Positions 7,705 to 14,500 of a stretch of 56,104 nt of DNA are shown one piece after another. The notes beneath the pieces are model-generated. The model worked only from the letters and a program-made list of their open reading frames with translations, was not told the origin of the DNA and did no database searches. The stretch lies in contig CALVGV010000013.1 of assembly GCA_944327195.1 (NCBI GenBank), forward strand, positions 1 to 56,104, in the 5' to 3' direction. Position 1 is the stretch's first letter, and each line of letters starts with the position of its first letter. The stretch is from an uncultured Limosilactobacillus sp. (GTDB taxonomy: Bacteria; Bacillota; Bacilli; Lactobacillales; Lactobacillaceae). The translations under genes were made by a program, and so were the position numbers.

Positions 7705-8250
7705 TTATTTATTTATCAGCCGGCGGACCTCCCGCTCGACCAGTGGGAATTGGCGGAAGCCGTCACTGGTCAGGAAGTGGCCGCCGTGGGCCTTGGTGAT
7801 CAGCTTGGCGTCGAGTTGCTGGGCGATGCGGCGACCCTGCTGCCAGGGAGCGATCGGGTCGTCCTTGGCAACGATCACCGTGGCCGCCGCCAGCTTGGCG
7901 CGGAGGGCCGGGTAGTCGGGGGCCGGGCTGAGGAAACTATTCAGCCCGGGGTAGAGCGGCAGGGGTTGGTCGAAGGGGGCCACCAGGATCAATCGGGCGC
8001 CGGTCACCTGGTGGCGACCCAGGTAGCGAAGGGCGGTGATCCCGCCGAGACTGTGGGTGATCAGGGTCAGCTTGTCTTCGGCCGGAATTTGCTGGTCGAG
8101 GGCGGCGTCCCAGGCCGCCGGGGTGGGCGAAAAGGGGTGGGGCAAGGAGAGGCGGTGGAGGGTGATGGTGGGCGCGAGGGCCTCCTCGAGCCAGGGAAAC
8201 CAGTCGTCCTCCTTGGTTGAGGTGCCGTGAATCAGGTAGGCGCTAGGCAT
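7705..8250 (-). CDS. Alpha/beta hydrolase of the RBBP9/YdeN serine-hydrolase family
   Basis: A 181-residue small serine hydrolase. The nucleophile is S67 in THSLGG; the acid is D130 or D131 in AKDDPI, and the base H158 in HGGHF; YLIHGTSTKED near the start forms the oxyanion region. The substrate is unknown. The start at 8250 puts GAAAGG nine bases away; the upstream ATG at 8259 touches that site. It is a single gene between two tRNAs and its terminator is not obvious. Confidence 0.85.
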   Translation of the reverse strand: MPSAYLIHGTSTKEDDWFPWLEEALAPTITLHRLSLPHPFSPTPAAWDAALDQQIPAEDKLTLITHSLGGITALRYLGRHQVTGARLILVAPFDQPLPLYPGLNSFLSPAPDYPALRAKLAAATVIVAKDDPIAPWQQGRRIAQQLDAKLITKAHGGHFLTSDGFRQFPLVEREVRRLINK

Positions 8251-8369
8251 GGCAGACATCCTTTCGTTTTTTCTCCACGATAGCGCGAATTGCGGCCGCC
8301 GGCAAGAAAATTTGAAAAAGGGCTAGCCAGGGGCACGAAGATCTGGTATATTATCTATGTTAAGAAGTT

Positions 8370-8442
8370 GCTGACTTAGCTCAGTTGGCAGAGCAACGCA
8401 TTAGTAATGCGTAGGTCGAAGGTTCGAATCCTTTAGTCAGCA
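8370..8442 (+). tRNA. tRNA-Thr (anticodon AGT)
   Basis: A 73-nt cloverleaf: acceptor GCTGACT with AGTCAGC, discriminator A, anticodon stem ACGCA with TGCGT, loop TTAGTAA. The anticodon is AGT, i.e. A34, which needs deamination to inosine to read ACU, ACC and ACA. Threonine A34 tRNAs are rare in bacteria. CCA is not encoded. Confidence 0.93.
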
Positions 8443-8455
8443 TAATAAACATTGC

Positions 8456-8503
8456 AAAAGCTATCAACAGTGCCTTTTATGAAGGTTGTTGATAGCTTTT
8501 TTC
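8456..8503 (+). terminator. Terminator downstream of tRNA-Thr
   Basis: AAAAGCTATCAACA pairs with TGTTGATAGCTTTT; the inner part holds ACCTTC/GAAGGT-like pairing, and a T-run follows. Confidence 0.9.
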
Positions 8504-8532
8504 GTTAGTTTCAGTTAGTTGGTTCTCAACAT

Positions 8533-8676
8533 TTACTCACGCATAAGAAAACACCGAATATTGAGAAAATTAGAGTATCGAGGGAGCCGGAAACCATTAG
8601 CAGATCAAGGTTTGAGGTGGCTAAACTGTGAGTAAGGATTAGTAAGGGTCAGAGATTTCCTCCGGCTCTTTTTTGC
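8533..8676 (+). other. Structured non-coding segment ending in a T-run
   Basis: No gene is seen between 8504 and 8779. TTACTCAC (8533-8540) is complementary to GTGAGTAA (8628-8635), while GAGCCGGA (8584-8591) is complementary to TCCGGCTC (8661-8668), which is followed by TTTTTT. The two pairings interlock, so they are alternatives or a pseudoknot. This could be a small RNA, an attenuator for the downstream reductase gene, or a relic of an integration next to the tRNA. No known family is recognised. Confidence 0.35.
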
Positions 8677-8691
8677 AATCGGAGAAACCGC

Positions 8692-8719
8692 TTGCATTCT
8701 CGTCGCAATGAACTATCAT
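8692..8719 (+). promoter_or_regulatory. Promoter of the diacetyl reductase gene
   Basis: TTGCAT (8692-8697) and TATCAT (8714-8719) are separated by 16 bp, downstream of the structured segment's T-run. Confidence 0.5.
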
Positions 8720-8779
8720 TGAATCACCGGGAAAACCGGCACGGAAAGCAGTTTTGATTTTAAGGAAGAGAGTGGTTTG

Positions 8780-9568
8780 ATGGCAGAACAACAACGGGTT
8801 GCAGTGATTACCGGGAGCAGTCGCGGGATTGGCCGCGGGATCGCTGAACAACTGGGCAAGGATGGTTACGCCCTGGTGATCAACGGTTACCACCAGGAAG
8901 AAACCGAGAAGGCCGCCGCGGAACTGACCGCGGCCGGTTTCAAGGCGGTGGCCCTGGCCGGCGACGTTTCCAAGAAGGAAACCCACGAGGCCCTGGTTAA
9001 GCTGGCGGTGGACACGTACGGCCGCCTCGACACCTACATCAACAACGCCGGGATCGCCCAGATCGGCAACCTGACCGACGAAACGGCCGAGGAATTCCAC
9101 AAGATCTACGCCACCAACGTCGACAGCGTCCTCTTCGGCATCCAGGCCGCCGCGGCCCAGTTCAAGAAGCAGGACGACGGCGACCAGATTCGCAAGATCA
9201 TCAACGCCTCCAGCATCGCTGGCCACATCGGCTTTGAGCAGCTGGGCGCCTACTCGTCAACCAAGTTTGCCATCCGCGGCCTGACCCAAGTGGCGGCCAA
9301 GGAACTGGCCAAGTACCACATCACCGTCAACGCCTACTGCCCGGGGATCGTCGGCACTGACATGTGGGATTACATCGACGAGCGGATGGTTGAAGAAAAC
9401 GGCGGGCAGAAGGGCCAGTACCTGAAGGCCGCCATCGACAGCATCGCCCTCGGCCGGGCCGAAACCCCGGCCGACGTGGCCAACTTCGTCTCCTACCTCG
9501 CCTCGACCAAGGCCGACTACATGACCGGTCAGGCGGTTCAGATCGACGGTGGGATCCAGTTCATTTAA
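8780..9568 (+). CDS. butA: Diacetyl/acetoin reductase (short-chain dehydrogenase)
   Basis: A 262-residue classical SDR. Nucleotide motif TGSSRGIGRG near residue 12, NNAG, catalytic serine in NASSIAG and the YSSTK tyrosine-lysine pair are all present, and the C-terminus ends GGIQ as in (S)-acetoin-forming diacetyl reductases / meso-butanediol dehydrogenases. It would reduce diacetyl to acetoin and acetoin to butanediol with NADH, recycling NAD. The ATG at 8780 has AAGGAAGAG upstream. Another SDR activity cannot be excluded, but the overall match to the ButA group is good. It is monocistronic. Confidence 0.8.
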   Translation: MAEQQRVAVITGSSRGIGRGIAEQLGKDGYALVINGYHQEETEKAAAELTAAGFKAVALAGDVSKKETHEALVKLAVDTYGRLDTYINNAGIAQIGNLTDETAEEFHKIYATNVDSVLFGIQAAAAQFKKQDDGDQIRKIINASSIAGHIGFEQLGAYSSTKFAIRGLTQVAAKELAKYHITVNAYCPGIVGTDMWDYIDERMVEENGGQKGQYLKAAIDSIALGRAETPADVANFVSYLASTKADYMTGQAVQIDGGIQFI

Positions 9569-9583
9569 ATCTAGCCAGAAGGG

Positions 9584-9634
9584 GAGTCGTGTTTGTCACC
9601 CAGCCGGGATGGCGAGCGCGGCTCTTTTGTTTTG
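9584..9634 (+). terminator. Terminator of butA
   Basis: GAGTCGTG (9584-9591) pairs with CGCGGCTC (9617-9624) using two U-G wobbles, with an inner CACCC/GGGATG hairpin; CTTTTGTTTT follows. Confidence 0.6.
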
Positions 9635-9737
9635 GCGAAATTGTGCGATTCTTCTCAATTTTGTGGGGTGGGAAAGGCCTGCCTTCTTTATCGTGAAATC
9701 GTGATTTTTTGACTTTTACAGCCGGGGTTAAGCCCAA

Positions 9738-9793
9738 CTGAACCCACCGTTCAGAATCCGCTAATTGGCAGGCACCGCTTACAATGTTACCTT
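9738..9793 (+). promoter_or_regulatory. Palindromic operator and promoter before the OYE gene
   Basis: CTGAAC-CCACC-GTTCAG (9738-9754) is a perfect 6-bp inverted repeat with a 5-bp spacer. A TTGGCA -35 (9765-9770) and weak -10 TACCTT (9788-9793), 17 bp apart, lie just downstream. No regulator gene is adjacent. The rest of 9635-9737 shows nothing else. Confidence 0.45.
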
Positions 9794-9823
9794 ATTCACA
9801 GATAGCGAATGGAGGTAATCATC

Positions 9824-11047
9824 ATGACCAAGCAACTCACCGATTCCGTCACCTTCCGCCACGGGGCAACCATTTCCAGCCGGATCGTTCAGCCGCCGAT
9901 GCTGACCAACTCCGGCAAGGACGGCTTCGTGACCGAGGACACCCTCGCCTACTACGGGGCCCGCTCCCAGTCGGCCGGGATGATCATCGTCGAATACACC
10001 GGCTCCAGCGAAAACGGCTGGCCGTCCCGCTCCTGGGCCGCCGACCGGGAACAACTGGCGATCTTTGACGACAAGTTCCTCCCGGGGATGACCAAGCTGG
10101 CAACGGCGATCAAGAAGGACGGCAACAAGGCCCTCCTCCAGATTTGTCACACCGGGCGTGAGGCCAACTACCGGGCAACGATGGGCAAGCCGGTCTACGC
10201 ACCGAGTGCGATGGACGTGCCCTTCCTCGACTACAAGCTGCACGAACTGAGTGACGAGCAAATCCGCCAGATCATCAAGGACTTCGGCACCGCCACCGAG
10301 CGGGCGATCAAGGCCGGCTTCGACGGGGTGGAAATCCACGGCGCCAACCACTACCTGCTGCAGGAATTCTTCTCCAAGTGGTCCAACCGGCGGACCGACC
10401 ACTGGGGTGGTAGCCTCGAAAAGCGGATGAACTTCGCCAAGGAGGTCTGCGCCGAGGTGATGCGGGTGGTCAAGCAGGAGGCGCCGAAGGACTTCATCGT
10501 CGGCTACCGGATCAGCCCGGAGGAAATCCACGATACGGTGGGCTACGACTGGCACGAGTCGACCCAGTTGATCAAGGCCCTGACTGACCAGTTCGACTTC
10601 GACTACGTCCACCTCTCCCTGCCGAAGTACGACACCAAGCCGAAGGACAGCGACCGGACCTTCGGTGAACTCTTCCAGCCGGTGCTCAACGGGGCCAAGG
10701 AAATCATCGTCGGCGACGTGATGAGCGAGGAGGCCGCCAAGGACGCCCTCAACTACACCGACCTGGTGGCAGTTGGCCGGGCAATCCTGATCGACCCCGA
10801 ATTCGGCCTCAAGATCAAGGAGGGCCGCGGTGACCAGATCGTCCACGAGATCTCGCCAGATCAAGTGAAGGCCGCCAAGCTGACGCCGGGGCTGATCAAC
10901 CTCTTCTCCGACATGAAGATGGAGCCGCACCTGCCGGGCCGCGAGTCGATTGCCCACCTCCACGAGGCCGGCAGCCTCAACGCCGCCGTGATCCACAACG
11001 GCACCAAGTCCGATATTTCGGACCTGGAGCAGGGGACACTGAAGTAG
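9824..11047 (+). CDS. Old Yellow Enzyme family NADH:flavin oxidoreductase
   Basis: A 407-residue TIM-barrel flavoenzyme. The proton-donor/substrate-binding pair is H172 and N175 in IHGANHYLL; the FMN-binding ends are IVGDVMS and VAVGRAIL. The length is near that of the short OYE class without the C-terminal iron-sulfur domain of 2,4-dienoyl-CoA reductases. It reduces activated alkenes such as enones or related electrophiles with NAD(P)H. ATG 9824 follows GGAGG by eight bases; ATG 9809 precedes that site. The lipoate ligase gene follows after a terminator; this pairing recalls SirTM-type operons (see findings). Confidence 0.9.
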   Translation: MTKQLTDSVTFRHGATISSRIVQPPMLTNSGKDGFVTEDTLAYYGARSQSAGMIIVEYTGSSENGWPSRSWAADREQLAIFDDKFLPGMTKLATAIKKDGNKALLQICHTGREANYRATMGKPVYAPSAMDVPFLDYKLHELSDEQIRQIIKDFGTATERAIKAGFDGVEIHGANHYLLQEFFSKWSNRRTDHWGGSLEKRMNFAKEVCAEVMRVVKQEAPKDFIVGYRISPEEIHDTVGYDWHESTQLIKALTDQFDFDYVHLSLPKYDTKPKDSDRTFGELFQPVLNGAKEIIVGDVMSEEAAKDALNYTDLVAVGRAILIDPEFGLKIKEGRGDQIVHEISPDQVKAAKLTPGLINLFSDMKMEPHLPGRESIAHLHEAGSLNAAVIHNGTKSDISDLEQGTLK

Positions 11048-11059
11048 AAGCACAGTTAC

Positions 11060-11102
11060 AAAATCGTCCCGCCACGATCCGTGGAGCGGGACGATTTTCT
11101 TT
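11060..11102 (+). terminator. Terminator of the OYE gene
   Basis: AAAATCGTCCCGC pairs with GCGGGACGATTTT around a CCACGATCCGTGG tip; TCTTTT follows. The tip motif recurs at three other terminators here. Confidence 0.95.
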
Positions 11103-11117
11103 TCGGCGGAAAAGGAC

Positions 11118-11151
11118 TATCATAATGAACAAGTAAGGGTTTTCTTGTTCA
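11118..11151 (+). promoter_or_regulatory. Putative -10 and inverted repeat before lplA
   Basis: TATCAT (11118-11123) or the overlapping CATAAT is followed directly by TGAACAAG (11126-11133), ten bases, and CTTGTTCA (11144-11151), a perfect 8-bp inverted repeat at the expected transcript start. It could be an operator or a leader hairpin. Confidence 0.45.
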
Positions 11152-11180
11152 AGATAAACACGCTGAAAGGAAGCGAGTGC

Positions 11181-12149
11181 ATGTTTCTAATCGATACCAG
11201 CCGCAACGGCAAGCCGGTCTACGACCCGCTAATCAACCAGTCGCTCGACGCCTACCTGATCAACGACCTGCGCCTGGAGGGGCACGGGCTGATCTGCTAC
11301 ATCAACGATCCGGCGGTGATCATCGGCCGCTACCAAAACGCCTACGCCGAGGTCAACCTGCCCTACCTCAAGGAGCACGGCATCAAACTGGTGCGGCGGA
11401 CCAGCGGCGGCGGGGCCGCCTACCACGACCGCGGCAACATCATCTTCGAAAACATCGTCGTCGGCGACACCTCCGGCTTTCGCAACTTCAAGCAGGTCGG
11501 CGCCCCGATCGTTGAGGCCCTCCACGACCTCGGCGTCAGCGGGGCCGAGGTCCGCGGCCGCAACGACATGGCCGTCGACGGCAAGAAGTTCTCGAGGATG
11601 GCGATGGTCAAGGTTGACGGGGCCTACGCCGCCGGCGGCACCATCCTCTACGACCTCAACCAGGAGGTCGCCCGCACCGTTTTGACCCCCGACATCGGCA
11701 AGCTCGAGTCGAAGGGGATCAAGTCGGTTGACGCCCGGATCACCAACCTCAAGCCCTACCTGCCGGAAAAGTACCAGCACTGGACCAGCGAGGACTTCAA
11801 GAACTACCTCCTCTGCCACATGTTCAAGGTTGACCGGGTCGAAGACATCCCCACCTACCACCTGACCGAGAAGGATTGGGAGGTCATCGACGCCCGCCAG
11901 GAGGCCAAGTTTGCCACCCACCACTGGAACTTCGGCCACAACCCGGGCTACGCCCACTACGTCTCCCACCACTTCCCGATCGGCACCGTTTCCTTCAACT
12001 TCAACATTAAGGACCGTCACATCAGTGAGATCAAGCTCTTCGGTGACTTCTTCACCACCGGCGATCCCCACCTGATCGAGCAGGCCCTGACCGGGGTCGA
12101 GTACAGCGACGAGGCCATCCAGGCCGCCCTGATCATGCAGGTGCTGTAA
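11181..12149 (+). CDS. Lipoate-protein ligase A family protein, variant active site
   Basis: A 322-residue LplA-type enzyme. RRTSGGGAAYHDRGN (72-86) is the canonical lipoyl-adenylate loop, and GRNDMAVDGKKFS (126-138) gives the catalytic lysine region. The next part departs from typical LplA: the usual KxSG(N/S)A reads KFSRMA, and the HHGT motif reads AGGT. The C-terminal accessory domain is present. It would attach lipoate, or octanoate, to an E2 or GcvH-like domain. ATG 11181 is used because GAAAGGAAG lies ahead of it. It is separate from the OYE gene by a terminator, with its own probable promoter. Confidence 0.85.
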   Translation: MFLIDTSRNGKPVYDPLINQSLDAYLINDLRLEGHGLICYINDPAVIIGRYQNAYAEVNLPYLKEHGIKLVRRTSGGGAAYHDRGNIIFENIVVGDTSGFRNFKQVGAPIVEALHDLGVSGAEVRGRNDMAVDGKKFSRMAMVKVDGAYAAGGTILYDLNQEVARTVLTPDIGKLESKGIKSVDARITNLKPYLPEKYQHWTSEDFKNYLLCHMFKVDRVEDIPTYHLTEKDWEVIDARQEAKFATHHWNFGHNPGYAHYVSHHFPIGTVSFNFNIKDRHISEIKLFGDFFTTGDPHLIEQALTGVEYSDEAIQAALIMQVL

Positions 12150-12154
12150 AAAAA

Positions 12155-12199
12155 TGCGGGCGCCCCGCCACTTTCCGTGGCCCGGGGCGCCCGCGTTTG
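12155..12199. terminator. Bidirectional terminator between lplA and TetR gene
   Basis: GCGGGCGCCCCG pairs with CGGGGCGCCCGC around CCACTTTCCGTGG; GTTTGTTTG on one side and A-rich sequence on the other let it serve both converging genes. Confidence 0.9.
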
Positions 12200-12203
12200 T
12201 TTG

Positions 12204-12728
12204 TCAGCGAATCAGCAGGGAATCAATCATCCGGAAGAGCTCCGCCCGCGGCAGGTCCTTCTTGCGCTTCAGCCAGAGCTGAAAGAGGCTCAGGATGGTC
12301 GAGATGTGGTACTCCACCAGGTAGGGGAAGAACTGGTCCTGCTTGGCGGCGAAGACCTTCGGGAAGGCGTTCACCAGCTCGGCCTTGAAGCGGGCCTTGA
12401 AGGCGGCCGAGCCATACTCGCCGAGCAGGGCGGTCAGCTCCTGCTCATGGGCGGCGTAGAGGGCGGTCGCCTGGGCGATGAACTGCGACTCGTTACTGGC
12501 CTCGTCGGCGGCCATGATCTGCCGGATCGCCGCCAGCACCGTGTCCTCAACCTCGGTCCGCAGCTCGGCCAGGTTGGTGTAGTAGAGGTAGAAGTTGGAC
12601 CGCGAGCAGCCGGCGGCCTTCACCACCTCGCGGACGGTGATCTTTTCAAAGGGCTTTTCGGCGTAGGCGGCGCAAAAAGCGGCCACCAGGCGCTGGCGGG
12701 TCTTTTCGGTGGTAGTTGACGGGGTCAT
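12204..12728 (-). CDS. TetR/AcrR-family regulator
   Basis: A 174-residue TetR repressor with an N-terminal helix-turn-helix (FEKITVREVVKAAGCSRSNF then YLYYTNLAEL). The start at 12728 has GGAGGAAG upstream. It is divergent from the third HXXEE membrane-protein gene, exactly as the TetR gene at 872-1408 is from the first two, yet the two regulators are clearly different in their C-terminal halves. It probably represses the HXXEE gene and itself through the GACAC/GTGTC repeat in the 100-bp gap. Confidence 0.85.
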   Translation of the reverse strand: MTPSTTTEKTRQRLVAAFCAAYAEKPFEKITVREVVKAAGCSRSNFYLYYTNLAELRTEVEDTVLAAIRQIMAADEASNESQFIAQATALYAAHEQELTALLGEYGSAAFKARFKAELVNAFPKVFAAKQDQFFPYLVEYHISTILSLFQLWLKRKKDLPRAELFRMIDSLLIR

Positions 12729-12742
12729 TTTCTTCCTCCATT

Positions 12743-12794
12743 GGACACATTTGGCCGGGGTGTCTACCGGCTTTTTGCAATTGGCAACTATAAT
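12743..12794 (+). promoter_or_regulatory. Operator candidate and promoter of the third HXXEE gene
   Basis: GGACAC (12743-12748) and GTGTCT (12760-12765) form an inverted repeat with an 11-bp spacer over the expected -35 region. A perfect TATAAT lies at 12789-12794. No good -35 is visible. Confidence 0.5.
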
Positions 12795-12828
12795 GGCGGC
12801 AACCAATCAATCGAAAGGGTGAATCCTC

Positions 12829-13488
12829 ATGAAAAAGTTCTTGAACCAGTTGCCGCACCTGCACCTCTATCTTAGCATTTCCTGCTTCATCATCACCGCC
12901 ACGATGCTGCTACTTCGCTTCGCCGACTTGACGGTGGTCGAGCGGCTGACCTACGCCTCCTTCTGCATCCTCTGCCTCCACATGCAAGAGGAGTACCGTC
13001 TCCCCGGCGGCTTCATCTACGGTCTGAACATGGTGATGGGCGCCAAGGACCCGCTAGCTGGGCCGGGCAACGGGGTTTCGGCCGCCACGGTTGACATGCT
13101 GACCCTAGTGATCTGGCTGCCGATGCTGCTGCTCGACTGCACGCCGGCCTTCTCCCTCTTCCTCTGCCTCTTCGGACTGATTGAGGCGGTGATGCACACC
13201 GGTTTCGGCCTGGTGGCCCACCACAAGCTGGCCGCCAAGGGGAAGGACACGATCTACTTCCCGGGCAACGCCACTGCCTGGTTCCTCTTTGCCCCGGTTG
13301 ACCTGGCCCTCTTGACCAAGTTGATCAGCGCCCACCTGCTGACCGCCGGCCAGTGGGGACTGATCGGTGCGATCATGGTGGTCTTCATCGTTGCCATCCT
13401 GGTGCTCGAACAGTTCCTGGCCAAGGTCGGCCAGGGGGTCGTCTACCGCACCCGGCCGGTCGAGGGCTACTTCAAGGCCTTCCGTTAA
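12829..13488 (+). CDS. HXXEE-motif multi-pass membrane protein (third copy)
   Basis: A 219-residue hydrophobic protein with about six membrane segments. H51-x-x-E54-E55 followed by YRLPGGF is the family signature, then GPGNGVSAATVDM (resembling PGNACS of the first copy) and a conserved histidine block IEAVMHTGFG. The YNPGL element of the tandem pair is absent; FPGNATAW occupies that region. It has its own TetR regulator. The function is unknown. Its TAA stop shares a TTAA palindrome with the stop of the convergent LysR gene. Confidence 0.8.
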   Translation: MKKFLNQLPHLHLYLSISCFIITATMLLLRFADLTVVERLTYASFCILCLHMQEEYRLPGGFIYGLNMVMGAKDPLAGPGNGVSAATVDMLTLVIWLPMLLLDCTPAFSLFLCLFGLIEAVMHTGFGLVAHHKLAAKGKDTIYFPGNATAWFLFAPVDLALLTKLISAHLLTAGQWGLIGAIMVVFIVAILVLEQFLAKVGQGVVYRTRPVEGYFKAFR

Positions 13489-14426
13489 TCCTGCCCCGGC
13501 AGCTGGGAATCTCCCGGCTGCCTTTTTCTTAGGGCGGCGGTAACTTGTTTCTGGTACTGGCGGGCCAGGGGCGAGAGCGGCCGGGCCGGGTTGGTTAGCC
13601 AGCCGAGGGTGAAGCGGTCGTCAACCAGGTTGCCGATCCGGCGGGCGACCAGCTGGCGGATCGCCCGCGCCGGGGCGTGGATGGCCTGCCAGTCGCGGCC
13701 CAGGATCACCGCTTGCATGCTGACGGCCGCCTGGTAGGCCGCCCAGGCGTCGTCGGTTTTGACCACCACCGGCAGCGGTCCGCAGAGGTACTGGAGGTGG
13801 GCGAAGACCTGGTCGTTGTAGGGGTCGTTGAAGAGGACGAAGGGCTGGCCGGCCAGGGCGGGGGCGGTGATCTGGTCCAGCTTGGCCAGCGGGTGGTCGG
13901 GCGCCATCATTAATGTCAGGTGGCCCTGGTGGACCGGGGTCAGGGCCAGGTCGCCGAGGGCGGCGCGGTTGCTATCGTTGATCGCCAAGAAGCCGAGGGT
14001 GACCTCCTGCTGGCGGACCCGGCTGATGATTTCCGGCGCCGGCAGCTGCTGGAGGCGGAGTTCCAGCGGGTGGTCGCTGGCGGCGCGGAGGCGCTCGAAG
14101 ACCGTCCAGAAGGGTTTGAGCAGGGTGTTGGGGTAGGCCATCGTCAGCCGCTCAACCCCCTTTTGCGGGCCGAGGGCGGCGGCGTGGTGGGCCAGGGCCA
14201 GCTGCTGGTCGAGCAGGCGGTGCATCCCCGGCAAAAGGGCCTGGCCGGCCGGGGTGAGGACCGACCCCTGGGGCGTGCGGTCAAAGAGGGTTACCCCGAG
14301 CTCGCCCTCCAGCTGGGAAATCGCCTGGGAGAGGCCGGACTTGGAGATGTGAAGCAGGGCGGCCGTCTTCTGCAGGGAGTGGTGGTTGGCCAGCTCGCTG
14401 GCGTAGAGCAGTTGTTCAAAGGTCAT
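13485..14426 (-). CDS. LysR-family transcriptional regulator
   Basis: A 313-residue LysR protein. The N-terminal winged helix (about 1-60) includes HHSLQKTAALLHISKSGLSQ and AISQLEGELGVTLFDRT; the rest is the effector-binding domain. It starts at 14426 with AAAGGAG upstream. No divergent target is present: the gene to the right runs the same way, so its regulon is probably elsewhere or is itself. Its 3' end carries the terminator of the convergent HXXEE gene. Confidence 0.85.
   Translation of the reverse strand: MTFEQLLYASELANHHSLQKTAALLHISKSGLSQAISQLEGELGVTLFDRTPQGSVLTPAGQALLPGMHRLLDQQLALAHHAAALGPQKGVERLTMAYPNTLLKPFWTVFERLRAASDHPLELRLQQLPAPEIISRVRQQEVTLGFLAINDSNRAALGDLALTPVHQGHLTLMMAPDHPLAKLDQITAPALAGQPFVLFNDPYNDQVFAHLQYLCGPLPVVVKTDDAWAAYQAAVSMQAVILGRDWQAIHAPARAIRQLVARRIGNLVDDRFTLGWLTNPARPLSPLARQYQKQVTAALRKRQPGDSQLPGQD
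13498..13530 (+). terminator. Terminator of the HXXEE gene lying inside the LysR gene
   Basis: GGCAGC-TGGGA pairs with TCCCG-GCTGCC around ATC, followed by TTTTTCTT. The whole element is within the last 15 codons of the opposite-strand LysR gene. Confidence 0.8.
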
Positions 14427-14467
14427 GGGAGGGCTCCTTTCGGCTGAAATTACCCCCATTATAAACT

Positions 14468-14497
14468 AAACCGGCACCCAGGCGCGGGTGCCGGTTT
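14468..14497. terminator. Terminator between MBL-fold and LysR genes
   Basis: AAACCGGCACCC pairs with GGGTGCCGGTTT over a six-base loop. Read leftward it ends the MBL-fold gene; the LysR promoter must lie in 14427-14467. Confidence 0.85.
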
Positions 14498-14500
14498 TTG

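Noticed and set aside
9779-11053. Long antisense open frames opposite the OYE, lplA and other genes
   Set aside because: They are Gly/Val/Asp-rich shadows caused by GC-rich third positions and have no ribosome sites or family features.
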